From JAOAPG01 sp963791575 (GTDB taxonomy: Bacteria > Acidobacteriota > Terriglobia > Terriglobales > Acidobacteriaceae): DNA of 64,000 bases. The notes under the pieces were generated by a model. It did no database searches, was not told the origin of the DNA, and saw only the letters and a program-made list of their open reading frames with translations. Positions within the stretch are counted from its first letter, which is position 1. Each line of letters begins with the position of its first letter. The DNA lies in contig CAWBSY010000015.1 in assembly GCA_963791575.1 (NCBI GenBank), forward strand, positions 1-64,000, given 5' to 3'. A program made the translations under genes and the position numbers. Positions 38,102 through 46,889 of the stretch are shown piece by piece.

Positions 38102-40090
38102 ATGAAAATTTCCAAGCGATTCGCGAAGTTTGTAATTGTGATCGTCTCAACGGTCGTTTTTTGTACAGCAACTACAGCCCATGCGCAAGGCGTTGCTTCG
38201 GCAACTAAGAGCTTCAAGGAGGTTGCCATCTCGCCGGACGGGAGCCATGTGGCATGGGTGGAACGGACACTCGATACGGACGGTCAGCCTGTGGGCGGCT
38301 CCGCAATCTATGTTCAAGATTTGAAGTCTCCTTCGGCCAAGGCGCGTCGCATTTCCGCGAAATGCGAGGCGACTTGCGATGAAGCTGGCGTGGCATGGTC
38401 ATCAGATAGCCAGCACCTCGCGTTTTTTTCGGATGCTGAGAGTTCCGGCCAGTCGCAGTTGTATTCTGTCGACATAAGCGGCGCGTCGGTCCACAAACTG
38501 ACCAGCCTTACGGGATTTTTGACCGCTGCTCAATGGTCTCCTGACGGAAAGACCCTCGCGTTTCTCTTCACGGAAAACGCGCCACGGGTTGGAGGGCCGC
38601 TGATGCCCATGACACCTGAGACCGGGTTGATCGACAACAAAGTCTATGAGCAACGTTTGACCGTAGTGGACGCTGAATCCGGCAGCGTGCGCCAGATCTC
38701 GCCGACGGACATGTACGTGTATGAATACGATTGGTCGCCAGATGGCCACAGCTTCGCTGCCATTGCAGCTCACGGATCTGGGGATGCGAACTGGTATGTC
38801 GCGCAGCTTTATACGTTGAACTTGACGGGCGACAGCTGGAAATCGATTTACAAACCGGCGTTACAGATTGCCGCGCCACACTGGTCTCCAGATGGCAAGC
38901 AGATCGCTTTTATCGAAGGCTTGATGAGCGACGAAGGAAGCATTGGCGGAGATATTTTTCTGGTTCCGGCAAGTGGAGGCAAGGCGCGAAACGTGACGCC
39001 GGGTATCACTGCCTCCCCTGTAGATTTGCACTGGCAATCACCTGACAAGATTCTCTTCACCGAAACCAGAGATGGTCAACCTGGGATCGCCAGAGTGGAC
39101 GTGTCTGGAAAAGTTACCCAACTCTGGACGGGGCCAGAAGTCATCACTACGGGCGACGGGGATGATGCTCAGATTTCACTGGCGAATGATTTCTCTACTT
39201 CGGCGGTGATTCGCGAATCGTCAGCGAGAGCTCCCGAAATATGGGCTGGCCCAATTGGAAGTTGGAAGCAGATTACGCATGCCAACGAAGCGGCCAAGCC
39301 TGCATGGGGCGAAACGAAGAGTTTGCATTGGACTAGCGACGGCATGCGGGTTCAAGGCTGGCTGCTTTATCCCAAGGATTACGATGCGAGCAAGCATTAT
39401 CCCTTGGTTGTCGTTGTACACGGTGGCCCCGGCTCTTCGGTCCTGCCTGCCTGGCCGGGTTCGTTTTTCAACACCGACGAACTTTCGGCTCACGGATACT
39501 TCGTGCTGTATCCAAATCCTCGCGGCAGTTTTGGTCAAGGCGAGAAATTCACACAGGCGAATGTCAAAGACTTTGGCTACGGCGATTTTCGCGACATTCT
39601 GGCCGGAGTCGATGAGGTCGTGAAGACACTGCCAATAGACAATCGCCGCGTCGGAATCACCGGCTGGAGCTATGGCGGTTACATGACTATGTGGGCCGTC
39701 ACTCAGACGAATCGTTTTCGGGCAGCGGTCTCCGGAGCAGGCCTGTTTAACTGGCAAAGTTATTACGGGGAGAACGACATCGACGAATGGATGATTCCAT
39801 TCTTCGGTGCTTCGGTATACGACGATCCGGCGGTCTATGCGAAAAGTGGACCCTCGACATTTATAAAGAATGCAAAAACACCAACCTTGGTGTTAGTCGG
39901 TGAGCGTGATGGCGAATGCCCCGCGCCGCAATCGCGAGAATTCTGGCATGCACTGAAGACGTTGGGAGTAGAGACACAACTGGTAATCTATCCGGGGGAA
40001 GGGCACGCGATTCAACAACCCGATCACCGGCGCGACGTCATGAATCGGATGATCAACTGGTTTGATCAGCACATGCCGCCATCGCAGTGA
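38102..40090 (+). CDS. S9 family peptidase (prolyl oligopeptidase/DPP-type), exported
   Basis: This 662-residue protein has a signal peptide (FVIVIVSTVVFCTATTAHAQ). Residues ~35-390 form a WD40-like beta-propeller with repeated WSPDGKxLAF motifs. The alpha/beta-hydrolase domain follows (HGGPGSSVLPAWPG, then nucleophile S523 in GWSYGGYM). D603 in GERDGECPAPQ and H635 in GEGHAIQQP complete the triad. It is likely a periplasmic or secreted dipeptidyl/acyl-aminoacyl peptidase. The neighbouring ABC ATPase could take up released peptides, but this is inference. Confidence 0.92.
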   Translation: MKISKRFAKFVIVIVSTVVFCTATTAHAQGVASATKSFKEVAISPDGSHVAWVERTLDTDGQPVGGSAIYVQDLKSPSAKARRISAKCEATCDEAGVAWSSDSQHLAFFSDAESSGQSQLYSVDISGASVHKLTSLTGFLTAAQWSPDGKTLAFLFTENAPRVGGPLMPMTPETGLIDNKVYEQRLTVVDAESGSVRQISPTDMYVYEYDWSPDGHSFAAIAAHGSGDANWYVAQLYTLNLTGDSWKSIYKPALQIAAPHWSPDGKQIAFIEGLMSDEGSIGGDIFLVPASGGKARNVTPGITASPVDLHWQSPDKILFTETRDGQPGIARVDVSGKVTQLWTGPEVITTGDGDDAQISLANDFSTSAVIRESSARAPEIWAGPIGSWKQITHANEAAKPAWGETKSLHWTSDGMRVQGWLLYPKDYDASKHYPLVVVVHGGPGSSVLPAWPGSFFNTDELSAHGYFVLYPNPRGSFGQGEKFTQANVKDFGYGDFRDILAGVDEVVKTLPIDNRRVGITGWSYGGYMTMWAVTQTNRFRAAVSGAGLFNWQSYYGENDIDEWMIPFFGASVYDDPAVYAKSGPSTFIKNAKTPTLVLVGERDGECPAPQSREFWHALKTLGVETQLVIYPGEGHAIQQPDHRRDVMNRMINWFDQHMPPSQ

Positions 40091-40115
40091 GTTTCTCGCA
40101 GTGTAAAATTTCGGG

Positions 40116-40739
40116 ATGAGTTCTTTCTTCCGCAATCCTCAGCGTGCTGATTTATTCGACGCTCACGCCCCGAAACCTCCTGAGCATCATCTGGTCGCAT
40201 TCAGCGATGGCGGAGCGCGCGGCAATCCCGGACCGAGCGGATACGGGGTTGTTATTCAGGACGAGACTGGAAAGAAAATCGCTGCCCTCAGCGAATACCT
40301 CGGTCACCAAACAAATAATTTCGCGGAATATCAAGGGTTGATTGCGGCACTGGAATATGCAGTGGAGCATGGACACAAAGCGCTGCGGGTCATCAGTGAC
40401 TCAGAATTGCTTGTGCGCCAAATTAAGGGGATTTACAAAGTAAAGAATGCTGTCCTGCAGGATTTGCACGGCCGGGCGAAAGAATTGATCGCAAAACTGG
40501 ATTGGTTTTCCATCGGTCATGTCCTGCGCGGAAAAAATCAGGAAGCCGACGCACTGGCAAATGCCGCAATGGATCAAGGCATGGGACGTGGGGCGCGGGC
40601 GCCCTCGTCAACAATTTCCCCGGCCATTACGGCAGCGACCCGGAAAGAATTCAACGGAATCGTACGCGAGGGCAAGATCGAGTTGCTAGACGGAAACCTA
40701 GCAGATGGAACAAACGTTCAGGTGCGGGTGAAAAGCTGA
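40116..40739 (+). CDS. Ribonuclease HI family protein
   Basis: This 207-residue protein cleaves RNA in RNA-DNA hybrids. The four acidic catalytic residues are in place: D31 (FSDGGARGNPGPSG), E71 (NNFAEYQGL), D95 (VISDSELLVRQ) and D145 (NQEADALANAA). The N-terminal ~24 residues and the C-terminal ~50 residues (IVREGKIELLDGNL) are extra to the minimal domain. The type is the short, archaeal-like RNase HI with HGHKALRVISD and no basic protrusion. It starts 25 bp after the S9 gene; ATG preceded by a weak site. Confidence 0.88.
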   Translation: MSSFFRNPQRADLFDAHAPKPPEHHLVAFSDGGARGNPGPSGYGVVIQDETGKKIAALSEYLGHQTNNFAEYQGLIAALEYAVEHGHKALRVISDSELLVRQIKGIYKVKNAVLQDLHGRAKELIAKLDWFSIGHVLRGKNQEADALANAAMDQGMGRGARAPSSTISPAITAATRKEFNGIVREGKIELLDGNLADGTNVQVRVKS

Positions 40740-40751
40740 CTGTCTAACTGT

Positions 40752-41868
40752 TTATGGGACGACTTCGTTCGCCTCGTCCGAGCGGGCACTCTCGTTTCCT
40801 CGCACGTCAACGGCGGAAATCGAGTAGAAATATTTTTTGCCCGATTGCACATTGCTGTCGCGGTACGCGGGCGTCTTCACCAGCTCTGAGTTGACCTTTA
40901 CAGCCTGTCCGCTTTCTTCTCGTCTATAAACGTTGTAACCCGCGAGATCCGGCTCTGTATTTGGAGCCCAGATCAGATCGATGAATGGCTGCTGTCCTTC
41001 GCCAGAGAAGACGGCTTGCAAGCCGCCAGGAACCCCCGGAGGGAAAACGTCATGAGCCAAAACCTTGATAGGTAAAGTGTCGTCCCCTTCGACTTCGATT
41101 TCCGGCTTGTCGGGCTGGGTGATCGCGGTAATCACATTCGCGCGATACTCGTAAGTTTTTTCCCACTCGAAATTGCGGTCAATCAGCCGCGGTGAACTCG
41201 ACAAATTCAGAGGCAGTTCGCCAACGACAGTGTCTGCGGTGTTGCCTTCTTCTCTGCGATAAACACGATATCTGTATTGTAGTTCTGGCAATGACGATGG
41301 TCGCGCAACCGCGTCCCAGCTGAGCACAATGCCCTCAGCGGTAACTGACGCCGTGAATCCTGTCGGAGGCGGCAGCGTTGGCGCAGAGGGAACCTGCGCC
41401 TGATTGGAAAGACCATCGCCCCGTCCGTCTTCGTTAAGAGCTTCAACGGCATATGTAATCTCCCCCGTAGGATTGGTCAATGCCGCCAAAGTCAATTTAT
41501 CGAGATAGTTGACTCTGACTTTAGGTTCTGAATTTTTGCTCTTTGGGGTTTTTCCTTTTGGCGGACGCGGTGGCAGCGACTGACATGGGCGGTATCTGTC
41601 CCACAGGAGTGCCGCATCGCCTAATCGGACTGTCGATATTGCGGCAAATGTTGGTTGGGCCCAGATGCCGAATGGATTTTCCATCAGTTGTTTTGGAAGG
41701 CGCAGTCCATGCGAGGTAGACGCTGTTACCTTTGCGAACAGCTCGTAAATCCGTAACAGGTTTGGGGAGTTCGAGTGAAGGCGGCAGCGGTATACCTGGC
41801 GTGCCACAGCTGCAAAGAATGGCGGCGGCCAATGCACAGCCCAAAACTTTCGCTAAATATGGCGGCAT
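40752..41868 (-). CDS. Lipoprotein with fibronectin type III domains (single-base frameshift)
   Basis: ATG at 41868 opens a lipoprotein signal (LAKVLGCALAAAILCSCGTPG, lipobox cysteine near 19-21). A first Fn3-like domain includes VTDLRAVRKGNSVYLAWTAP. One extra base near 41578 shifts the frame; the second frame carries NPTGEITYAVEALNEDGRG, APTLPPPTGFTASVTAEGIV, and a last Fn3 domain with LIWAPNTEPDLAGYNVYRRE and YFYSISAVDVRGNES. Corrected length is ~372 residues. Such Fn3 lipoproteins are cell-surface or periplasmic binding proteins; ligand unknown. It converges on the RNase H gene. Confidence 0.8.
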
Positions 41869-41909
41869 GAATGGAAGAACCAGCCTACCAGAACACGCCG
41901 CTTAAGAGA

Positions 41910-43262
41910 CTACCCGAACAGCTCTCCCAGTGCCTCACGAAACACTCGCGTGTGCTGATCGACGTCCGAGGCGTCGGTCTGCGGAGACATGAGGGCCATA
42001 TTGTGAAATGGTGTGAGCAGAATGCCACGGTTCATGGCATACAGGTGCATAAACCGTTCGAGTTCGAAGTCCACGGCATCGTGAGCCTCCGTCCCGTTCT
42101 TTGGCGTTTTTGCCGCGAAGAGATACTCGGCACGGCAGCCCAGGCGAGTCACGTTCCACGGTGCATTTAACTCAGCGATCGCTTTCTCGACCCCGGCAGT
42201 CCACCGTTCAGCCAGCGGAATCATATGGTCGAATGCTTCCTTGGTAAGGACCTTGGTCAAAGTCGCTCGCATAGCGGCAAGAGAAAGTGCATTGCCGGCC
42301 AGTGTTCCGCCAATGCCACCAGTGTCGCAGTCTTCCAAACTTTGTTGCTGTGTAATTAGACTCGCGATTTCTTGCGTGAATCCATAAGCTGCGCCCGGAA
42401 CTCCGCCGGCAATAGGTTTTCCGAAGACCAAGAAATCTGGATCGAGATTTTCTGCGCGAGTATAGCCGCCCGGTCCGGCGCAGATGGTGTGGGTTTCGTC
42501 GATAATCAGCAGCGTACCGAACTTGCGGGTAAGCTCGCGCATCGCTTGATGGAATCCGGGAGCGGGATGAACAATTCCGACATTGGTGAGAGCTGGCTCG
42601 GCGAGCACGCACGCTACATCTTCGGCAGAAAGGGCTTCTTCCAACCCAGCGAGATCATTGAATTCGACTACCTTAGTCGTAATCGCTGGATCAACTGGCG
42701 GACCAATGTTTCCGCGTCTCGCGTGCGCTACACCTTCTTTTAGCGTGATGAAAGTTTCATCGACACTGCCGTGATAGCACCAGTTAAAGACCAGAATCTT
42801 GGGCCGTCCGGTCAGATGCCGAGCCAAGCGAATCGAAAAACGGTTCGCGTCCGTCGCAGTTAGCGCAAATTGCCAGAAGGGCAAACCAAAGCGGGCCTGC
42901 AATTCTTCGCCGACAAAAACAGCATCTTCGCTGGGCAGCATCAGAGTAATGCCGCGCCTCGCTTGATCTTCAATGGCTTTCACGGTCGCTGAAGGCGAGT
43001 GCCCTGTCATCGCTCCGGTGTCTCCGAGGCAGAAGTCGATGTAGCTCTTGCCGTCCACGTCAAAAAAGTGCGCGCCCTGAGCCTCGCGCACAAATGGCGG
43101 AAAAGGGCCAGCCCATTTGGCCATCCAGTTCATGGGAACACCGCCGAGCAGAGACTTGCTGGCGCGTTCAAACAAAGCTTTGGATTTGGGATGTTCGTTC
43201 ACAAAGCGCTGCTGCTCGCGCTCCATAAGCAAAGAAAGACGAGGACGGTCGATGGATTTCAT
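41910..43262 (-). CDS. Class-III PLP aminotransferase (glutamate-1-semialdehyde aminomutase-like)
   Basis: This 450-residue protein starts after AGGAG. The PLP motif is LLIIDETHTICAGPGG (D255) and the Schiff-base lysine is K282 in FLVFGKPIAGGVPGAAYG. LGDTGAMTGHSP and FNWCYHGSVDETF match the GSA-aminotransferase-like branch. It is not the tetrapyrrole enzyme HemL: the N-terminal half diverges and the gene is not in a heme cluster. Substrate is unknown; PLP-dependent transamination of an omega- or beta-amino compound is likely. It stands alone, divergent from the metallophosphoesterase at 43480. Confidence 0.83.
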   Translation of the reverse strand: MKSIDRPRLSLLMEREQQRFVNEHPKSKALFERASKSLLGGVPMNWMAKWAGPFPPFVREAQGAHFFDVDGKSYIDFCLGDTGAMTGHSPSATVKAIEDQARRGITLMLPSEDAVFVGEELQARFGLPFWQFALTATDANRFSIRLARHLTGRPKILVFNWCYHGSVDETFITLKEGVAHARRGNIGPPVDPAITTKVVEFNDLAGLEEALSAEDVACVLAEPALTNVGIVHPAPGFHQAMRELTRKFGTLLIIDETHTICAGPGGYTRAENLDPDFLVFGKPIAGGVPGAAYGFTQEIASLITQQQSLEDCDTGGIGGTLAGNALSLAAMRATLTKVLTKEAFDHMIPLAERWTAGVEKAIAELNAPWNVTRLGCRAEYLFAAKTPKNGTEAHDAVDFELERFMHLYAMNRGILLTPFHNMALMSPQTDASDVDQHTRVFREALGELFG

Positions 43263-43479
43263 GGGACAGGACTCCTGGCTTGGCGCGAAATCTTACCCGA
43301 AAACTGACAAGCTTAACAGACCTCCTAGACCGGTGGGGACAAGAGAGAGTTCAACGCGTGCAAATTCATATTGCATCCGATTGACATGGTTGTGGCTGTG
43401 TTGTCTACTGAGACTCTCTTCCTCCCGGTTCCCTGGGTTTCCATCGGCTCTGTAACCAAATTCTTGTGAGGTCACCACG

Positions 43480-44688
43480 ATGAAAAAATCCATACGCAAG
43501 GTCACCAGCATTGACGCGAGCGCATTGCTCTCGAAAACTCCACATCACCCGAAACCCGCTCCAGGAAGGAGTTTTGGGGCACCACGACTGCCACAAAACT
43601 TCCAAACCGTAATAGATCCGGATAAAAATCCTCCCCAGCCCTGGCGGGACCTTCCACCCCCAACCGGGCTTCCACCATTCCATATGTCACTTGAAACCAT
43701 TCTGACGGCGGAGGCCATTGCATCAATTACAAACTCGGGCACGATGGTGTTCCATTCCGTAGGCGATACAGGCGGAGTGAACACGCCTACTCAAATCGAA
43801 AATGTAGCCACTTACATGGAGGCCGACTTCTCGGGGAAAGATGTGACCACACATCCGTCGTTCTTCTATCACTTAGGAGACGTGGTTTATTACGACGGAG
43901 AACTCGCCAACTACTACCCGGAGTTTTACGAGCCCTACATGAATTATCCCGGACCGATCGTGGCGATTCCGGGTAATCATGATGGTGATATCGATCCACA
44001 AACGGCCGAAACCACGCTGGAGGGATTTGTACGTAATTTCTGTAGCCAGGCGCCGACTCACACACCCGAAGGCGGCGATTCTCCCCGCACCACGATGACC
44101 CAGCCGAACGTCTACTGGACTCTGCTTACTCCTCTGGTCACGATCATCGGTCTTTACAGCAATTGTCCGGAAGGCGGGCAGCTCAGTCAAACTCAAATCA
44201 ATTGGTTCGAATCGGAATTAAGTTCCGCTCCTACTGATCGAGCCGTAATTGTGGCTGTGCACCACCCTATTTACTCGGCGTACGGCAGCAAGCCGGGGAG
44301 CCAGCACCTCAAGAGTGTGCTGGAAAATGCAGTCAAAACCGCAGGCCGACTACCGGAGCTGATTTTAACGGGACACGTCCACAACTACCAACGGTTCACG
44401 GGATATCTGAATGGCAAGCCGCTGCCCATGATCGTCGCAGGAGCGGGAGGCTACAATGCCCGCCTGCACGTGCTTGCGAAAATCTTCCACAATGCAAAGC
44501 TTCCGATAGCGATGGTGGGGTCAGACGGGGAGTTAGAAAGTTTCTGCGACAACCAGCACGGCTACTTGCGTCTCACCGTCACTAAGAAGTCTATTTTGTG
44601 CGAATACGTAGCAGTACCCGATCCAAGCGCGCCGAAAAAGGGACCGCTAGCGGCATTTGATTCGGTAACGATTAAAACAAACTATTGA
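43480..44688 (+). CDS. Metallophosphoesterase, purple acid phosphatase-like
   Basis: This 402-residue protein has the binuclear-metal motifs: HSVGDTGG, FYHLGDVVYYDGE, AIPGNHDGD, VAVHHPIYS and LTGHVHNYQRF. The first ~85 residues are proline-rich and not homologous to the catalytic domain, and there is no signal peptide. Purple acid phosphatase-type enzymes hydrolyse phosphoesters; here a cytoplasmic or non-classically exported enzyme is implied. TGTGAGGTCACC precedes the ATG. Transcription ends at the strong terminator at 44711. Confidence 0.85.
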   Translation: MKKSIRKVTSIDASALLSKTPHHPKPAPGRSFGAPRLPQNFQTVIDPDKNPPQPWRDLPPPTGLPPFHMSLETILTAEAIASITNSGTMVFHSVGDTGGVNTPTQIENVATYMEADFSGKDVTTHPSFFYHLGDVVYYDGELANYYPEFYEPYMNYPGPIVAIPGNHDGDIDPQTAETTLEGFVRNFCSQAPTHTPEGGDSPRTTMTQPNVYWTLLTPLVTIIGLYSNCPEGGQLSQTQINWFESELSSAPTDRAVIVAVHHPIYSAYGSKPGSQHLKSVLENAVKTAGRLPELILTGHVHNYQRFTGYLNGKPLPMIVAGAGGYNARLHVLAKIFHNAKLPIAMVGSDGELESFCDNQHGYLRLTVTKKSILCEYVAVPDPSAPKKGPLAAFDSVTIKTNY

Positions 44689-44710
44689 AGGAAGAGCGTA
44701 AAAATGAAAA

Positions 44711-44739
44711 GGAGACCCGGCGAGGGTCTCCTCTTTTTT
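44711..44739 (+). terminator. Rho-independent terminator, bidirectional
   Basis: GGAGACCC and GGGTCTCC form an 8-bp GC-rich stem with a GGCGA loop, followed by TCTTTTTT. Read on the minus strand it is followed by TTTTCATTTTT. It serves the metallophosphoesterase gene and the convergent hslU. Confidence 0.9.
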
Positions 44740-44748
44740 CAGAAGCAA

Positions 44749-46170
44749 CTATAAAATGTATCGCGACAAATCTTGATCTTTCACGATATCCGCCAGCATG
44801 CTTCGGACATAGTCGGCGTCGATGTTGAATTGTTCGCCCTTCTTCTCAGGGGCATCGAAGCTGATTTCGTCGAGTACGCGTTCCATGATCGTATGCAGGC
44901 GGCGTGCACCAATATTTTCGGTTCCTTCATTCACGCGAAATGCAAAGCGGGCGATCTCTTCGAGCGAGTCTTTTGTGAAGTCCAGTTTTACGCCTTCGGT
45001 TTCGAGCAGAGCCACGTACTGTTTGACCAGCGAAGCCTTCGGCTCAGTCAAGATGCGGATGAAATCTTCCATCGTCAATGACTGCAGTTCGACGCGAATC
45101 GGAAAGCGTCCTTGCAGCTCTGGAATCAGATCGCTCGGCTTCGAAACGTGAAATGCTCCAGCGGCGATGAAGAGGATGTGGTCCGTACGCACCATTCCAT
45201 AGCGAGTATTGACCGTCGTGCCTTCGACGATCGGCAGAATGTCGCGCTGCACGCCTTCCCGCGAAACGTCCGGCCCGTGGCCGCCTTCGCGTCCCGCAAT
45301 CTTGTCGATCTCGTCGAGAAAAATGATTCCGGAATCTTCAACACGGTCGATCGCTGTACGCGTGACCTGATCCATGTCGATCAGGCGCTGCTCTTCTTCC
45401 TGAATCAAGTACTCAAATGCTTCGTTCACCTTCATCTTCCGCTTCTTGGTGCGTTGTCCGAAGATGTTGGGGAGCATGTCTTTGATATTGACATCCATCT
45501 CTTCAACGCCCTGATTGGAGATGATTTCGAAAGACGGAAAATTGCGCTCGCGAGTTTCAATCTCGACCGTGCGGTCATCCAACTTGCCTTCACGTAATTG
45601 TTGCCGCAGCTTCTCGCGAGTACGCGATTGAGAATCGCCCGCAGTGGTTGTTCCTTCCAGAATCAATCCGCCCGTGTTCGATGCTCCGTCAGATGGGCGC
45701 GCGGGTGCCGGAGGCGGCAAAAGAATATCGAGTAGCCGCTCTTCCGCGTTGAGCTCGGCCTTGTCGGATACATCTTCGAGCTTCTCTTCGCGAACCATGT
45801 CGATGGCGATCTCGACCAAATCGCGAATGATCGACTCGACATCGCGTCCTACATAACCAACTTCGGTAAACTTCGACGCTTCAACTTTGAGAAATGGCGA
45901 GTTGGCAAGCTTGGCCAAACGCCGGGCAATTTCCGTTTTGCCGACGCCAGTCGGCCCAATCATGATGATGTTTTTCGGAATAACTTCTTCGGCAAGCTCT
46001 GGCGTCAGCTTCTGGCGGCGCATGCGATTACGCAAAGCGATAGCCACAGCGCGTTTGGCGTCCTTTTGCCCGATCACATGTTTATCGAGTTCAGCAACGA
46101 TCTCACGCGGGGTGAGTTCGTCCAGAGCAATCTGTTCTTCTTCCGCGGTTCCGGGTAAATAAATGGCCAT
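44749..46170 (-). CDS. hslU: HslU, ATPase subunit of the HslUV protease
   Basis: This 473-residue AAA+ unfoldase of the HslUV (ClpYQ) protease has Walker A GPTGVGKTE and GYVGRDVES pore loop. Walker B is GIIFLDEIDKI and the sensor-1 region follows DHILFIAAGAF. The arginine-finger/sensor-2 region is EGTENIGARRLHTIMERVL, and the C-terminal KDQDLSRYIL tail docks into HslV. The I-domain (~140-240) contains an unusual proline-rich stretch LLPPPAPARPSD. hslV is upstream on the same strand, 97 bp away, and a GTCGTTGG repeat hairpin fills this gap right up to the start codon. Confidence 0.96.
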   Translation of the reverse strand: MAIYLPGTAEEEQIALDELTPREIVAELDKHVIGQKDAKRAVAIALRNRMRRQKLTPELAEEVIPKNIIMIGPTGVGKTEIARRLAKLANSPFLKVEASKFTEVGYVGRDVESIIRDLVEIAIDMVREEKLEDVSDKAELNAEERLLDILLPPPAPARPSDGASNTGGLILEGTTTAGDSQSRTREKLRQQLREGKLDDRTVEIETRERNFPSFEIISNQGVEEMDVNIKDMLPNIFGQRTKKRKMKVNEAFEYLIQEEEQRLIDMDQVTRTAIDRVEDSGIIFLDEIDKIAGREGGHGPDVSREGVQRDILPIVEGTTVNTRYGMVRTDHILFIAAGAFHVSKPSDLIPELQGRFPIRVELQSLTMEDFIRILTEPKASLVKQYVALLETEGVKLDFTKDSLEEIARFAFRVNEGTENIGARRLHTIMERVLDEISFDAPEKKGEQFNIDADYVRSMLADIVKDQDLSRYIL

Positions 46171-46177
46171 AAATTCG

Positions 46178-46264
46178 GTCGTTGGTCCTTGGCCGTTCGT
46201 CGTTGTTGGTTGCGTCGTCAGGGTTTTGATTCAAGCCCACGACCAAGGACTAACGACCAACGAC
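46178..46264. repeat. Inverted GTCGTTGGTC repeat arms between hslV and hslU
   Basis: Left arm 46178-46206 and right arm 46236-46264 are imperfect inverted copies of each other and of the arms at 19438/19917. They enclose 29 bp, so the element here looks like an empty version of the one that holds the S23-type gene. The left arm ends 7-8 nt before the hslU ATG. Confidence 0.8.
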
Positions 46265-46267
46265 GCT

Positions 46268-46810
46268 TCACAGTTCTTCGATTGTTACCTTGTCATTTGT
46301 ATAGATGCACATCTTGCCAGCAATCTTCATTGCTTCTTCAGCAATTTGGCGGGCCGAAAGCTGCGTATGGTCGAAAAGTGCTTGCGCCGCTGCCTGGGCA
46401 TAAGGACCGCCGCTGCCAATCGCGGCAATGCCGCCGTCCGGCTCGATCACGTCGCCTTGTCCGCTCAGCAGGAAAGTCTGCTCTTTGTCGGAGACGAGCA
46501 ACAGCGCTTCTAGATGACGAAGAAATTTGTCGGTGCGCCAGTCTTTCGCGAGTTCAACCGCGGCTCGTCCAACATTGCCGTGATACTGCTCGAGTTTCGA
46601 CTCGAACCGGCTGAAAAGCGAGAAGGCGTCGGCGGTAGAACCGGCGAAGCCAGCAAGAATTTTCTCCTGATAAAGACGGCGGATCTTCTTCGCGGAATGT
46701 TTAATGACACCCTCGCCAAGAGTAACTTGACCATCTCCAGCGAGAACGACGCTGCCGTTACGGCGGACACAAAGAACTGTAGTGGAGCGAATCAGACGCT
46801 TCGTAGACAT
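46268..46810 (-). CDS. hslV: HslV, proteolytic subunit of the HslUV protease
   Basis: 180-residue threonine peptidase (T1 family) that forms the double-hexamer core. The N-terminal Thr is within STTVLCVRRNGSVVLAGDGQVTLG: the first catalytic candidate is T10, so nine residues (MSTKRLIRS) must be removed for the usual HslV N-terminus. The body has GFAGSTADAFSLFSRFE and GIAAIGSGGPYAQAAAQAL. It is first in the hslV-hslU pair. A longer propeptide occurs in some bacteria; the cleavage is inferred. Confidence 0.95.
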   Translation of the reverse strand: MSTKRLIRSTTVLCVRRNGSVVLAGDGQVTLGEGVIKHSAKKIRRLYQEKILAGFAGSTADAFSLFSRFESKLEQYHGNVGRAAVELAKDWRTDKFLRHLEALLLVSDKEQTFLLSGQGDVIEPDGGIAAIGSGGPYAQAAAQALFDHTQLSARQIAEEAMKIAGKMCIYTNDKVTIEEL

Positions 46811-46889
46811 GAGAGCAATTCTTGATTATAGCAGCGGATCATGTGCGCTGGCTGTGCCGCAGGCGCACAATCGCCACTTTGTCTACTAT

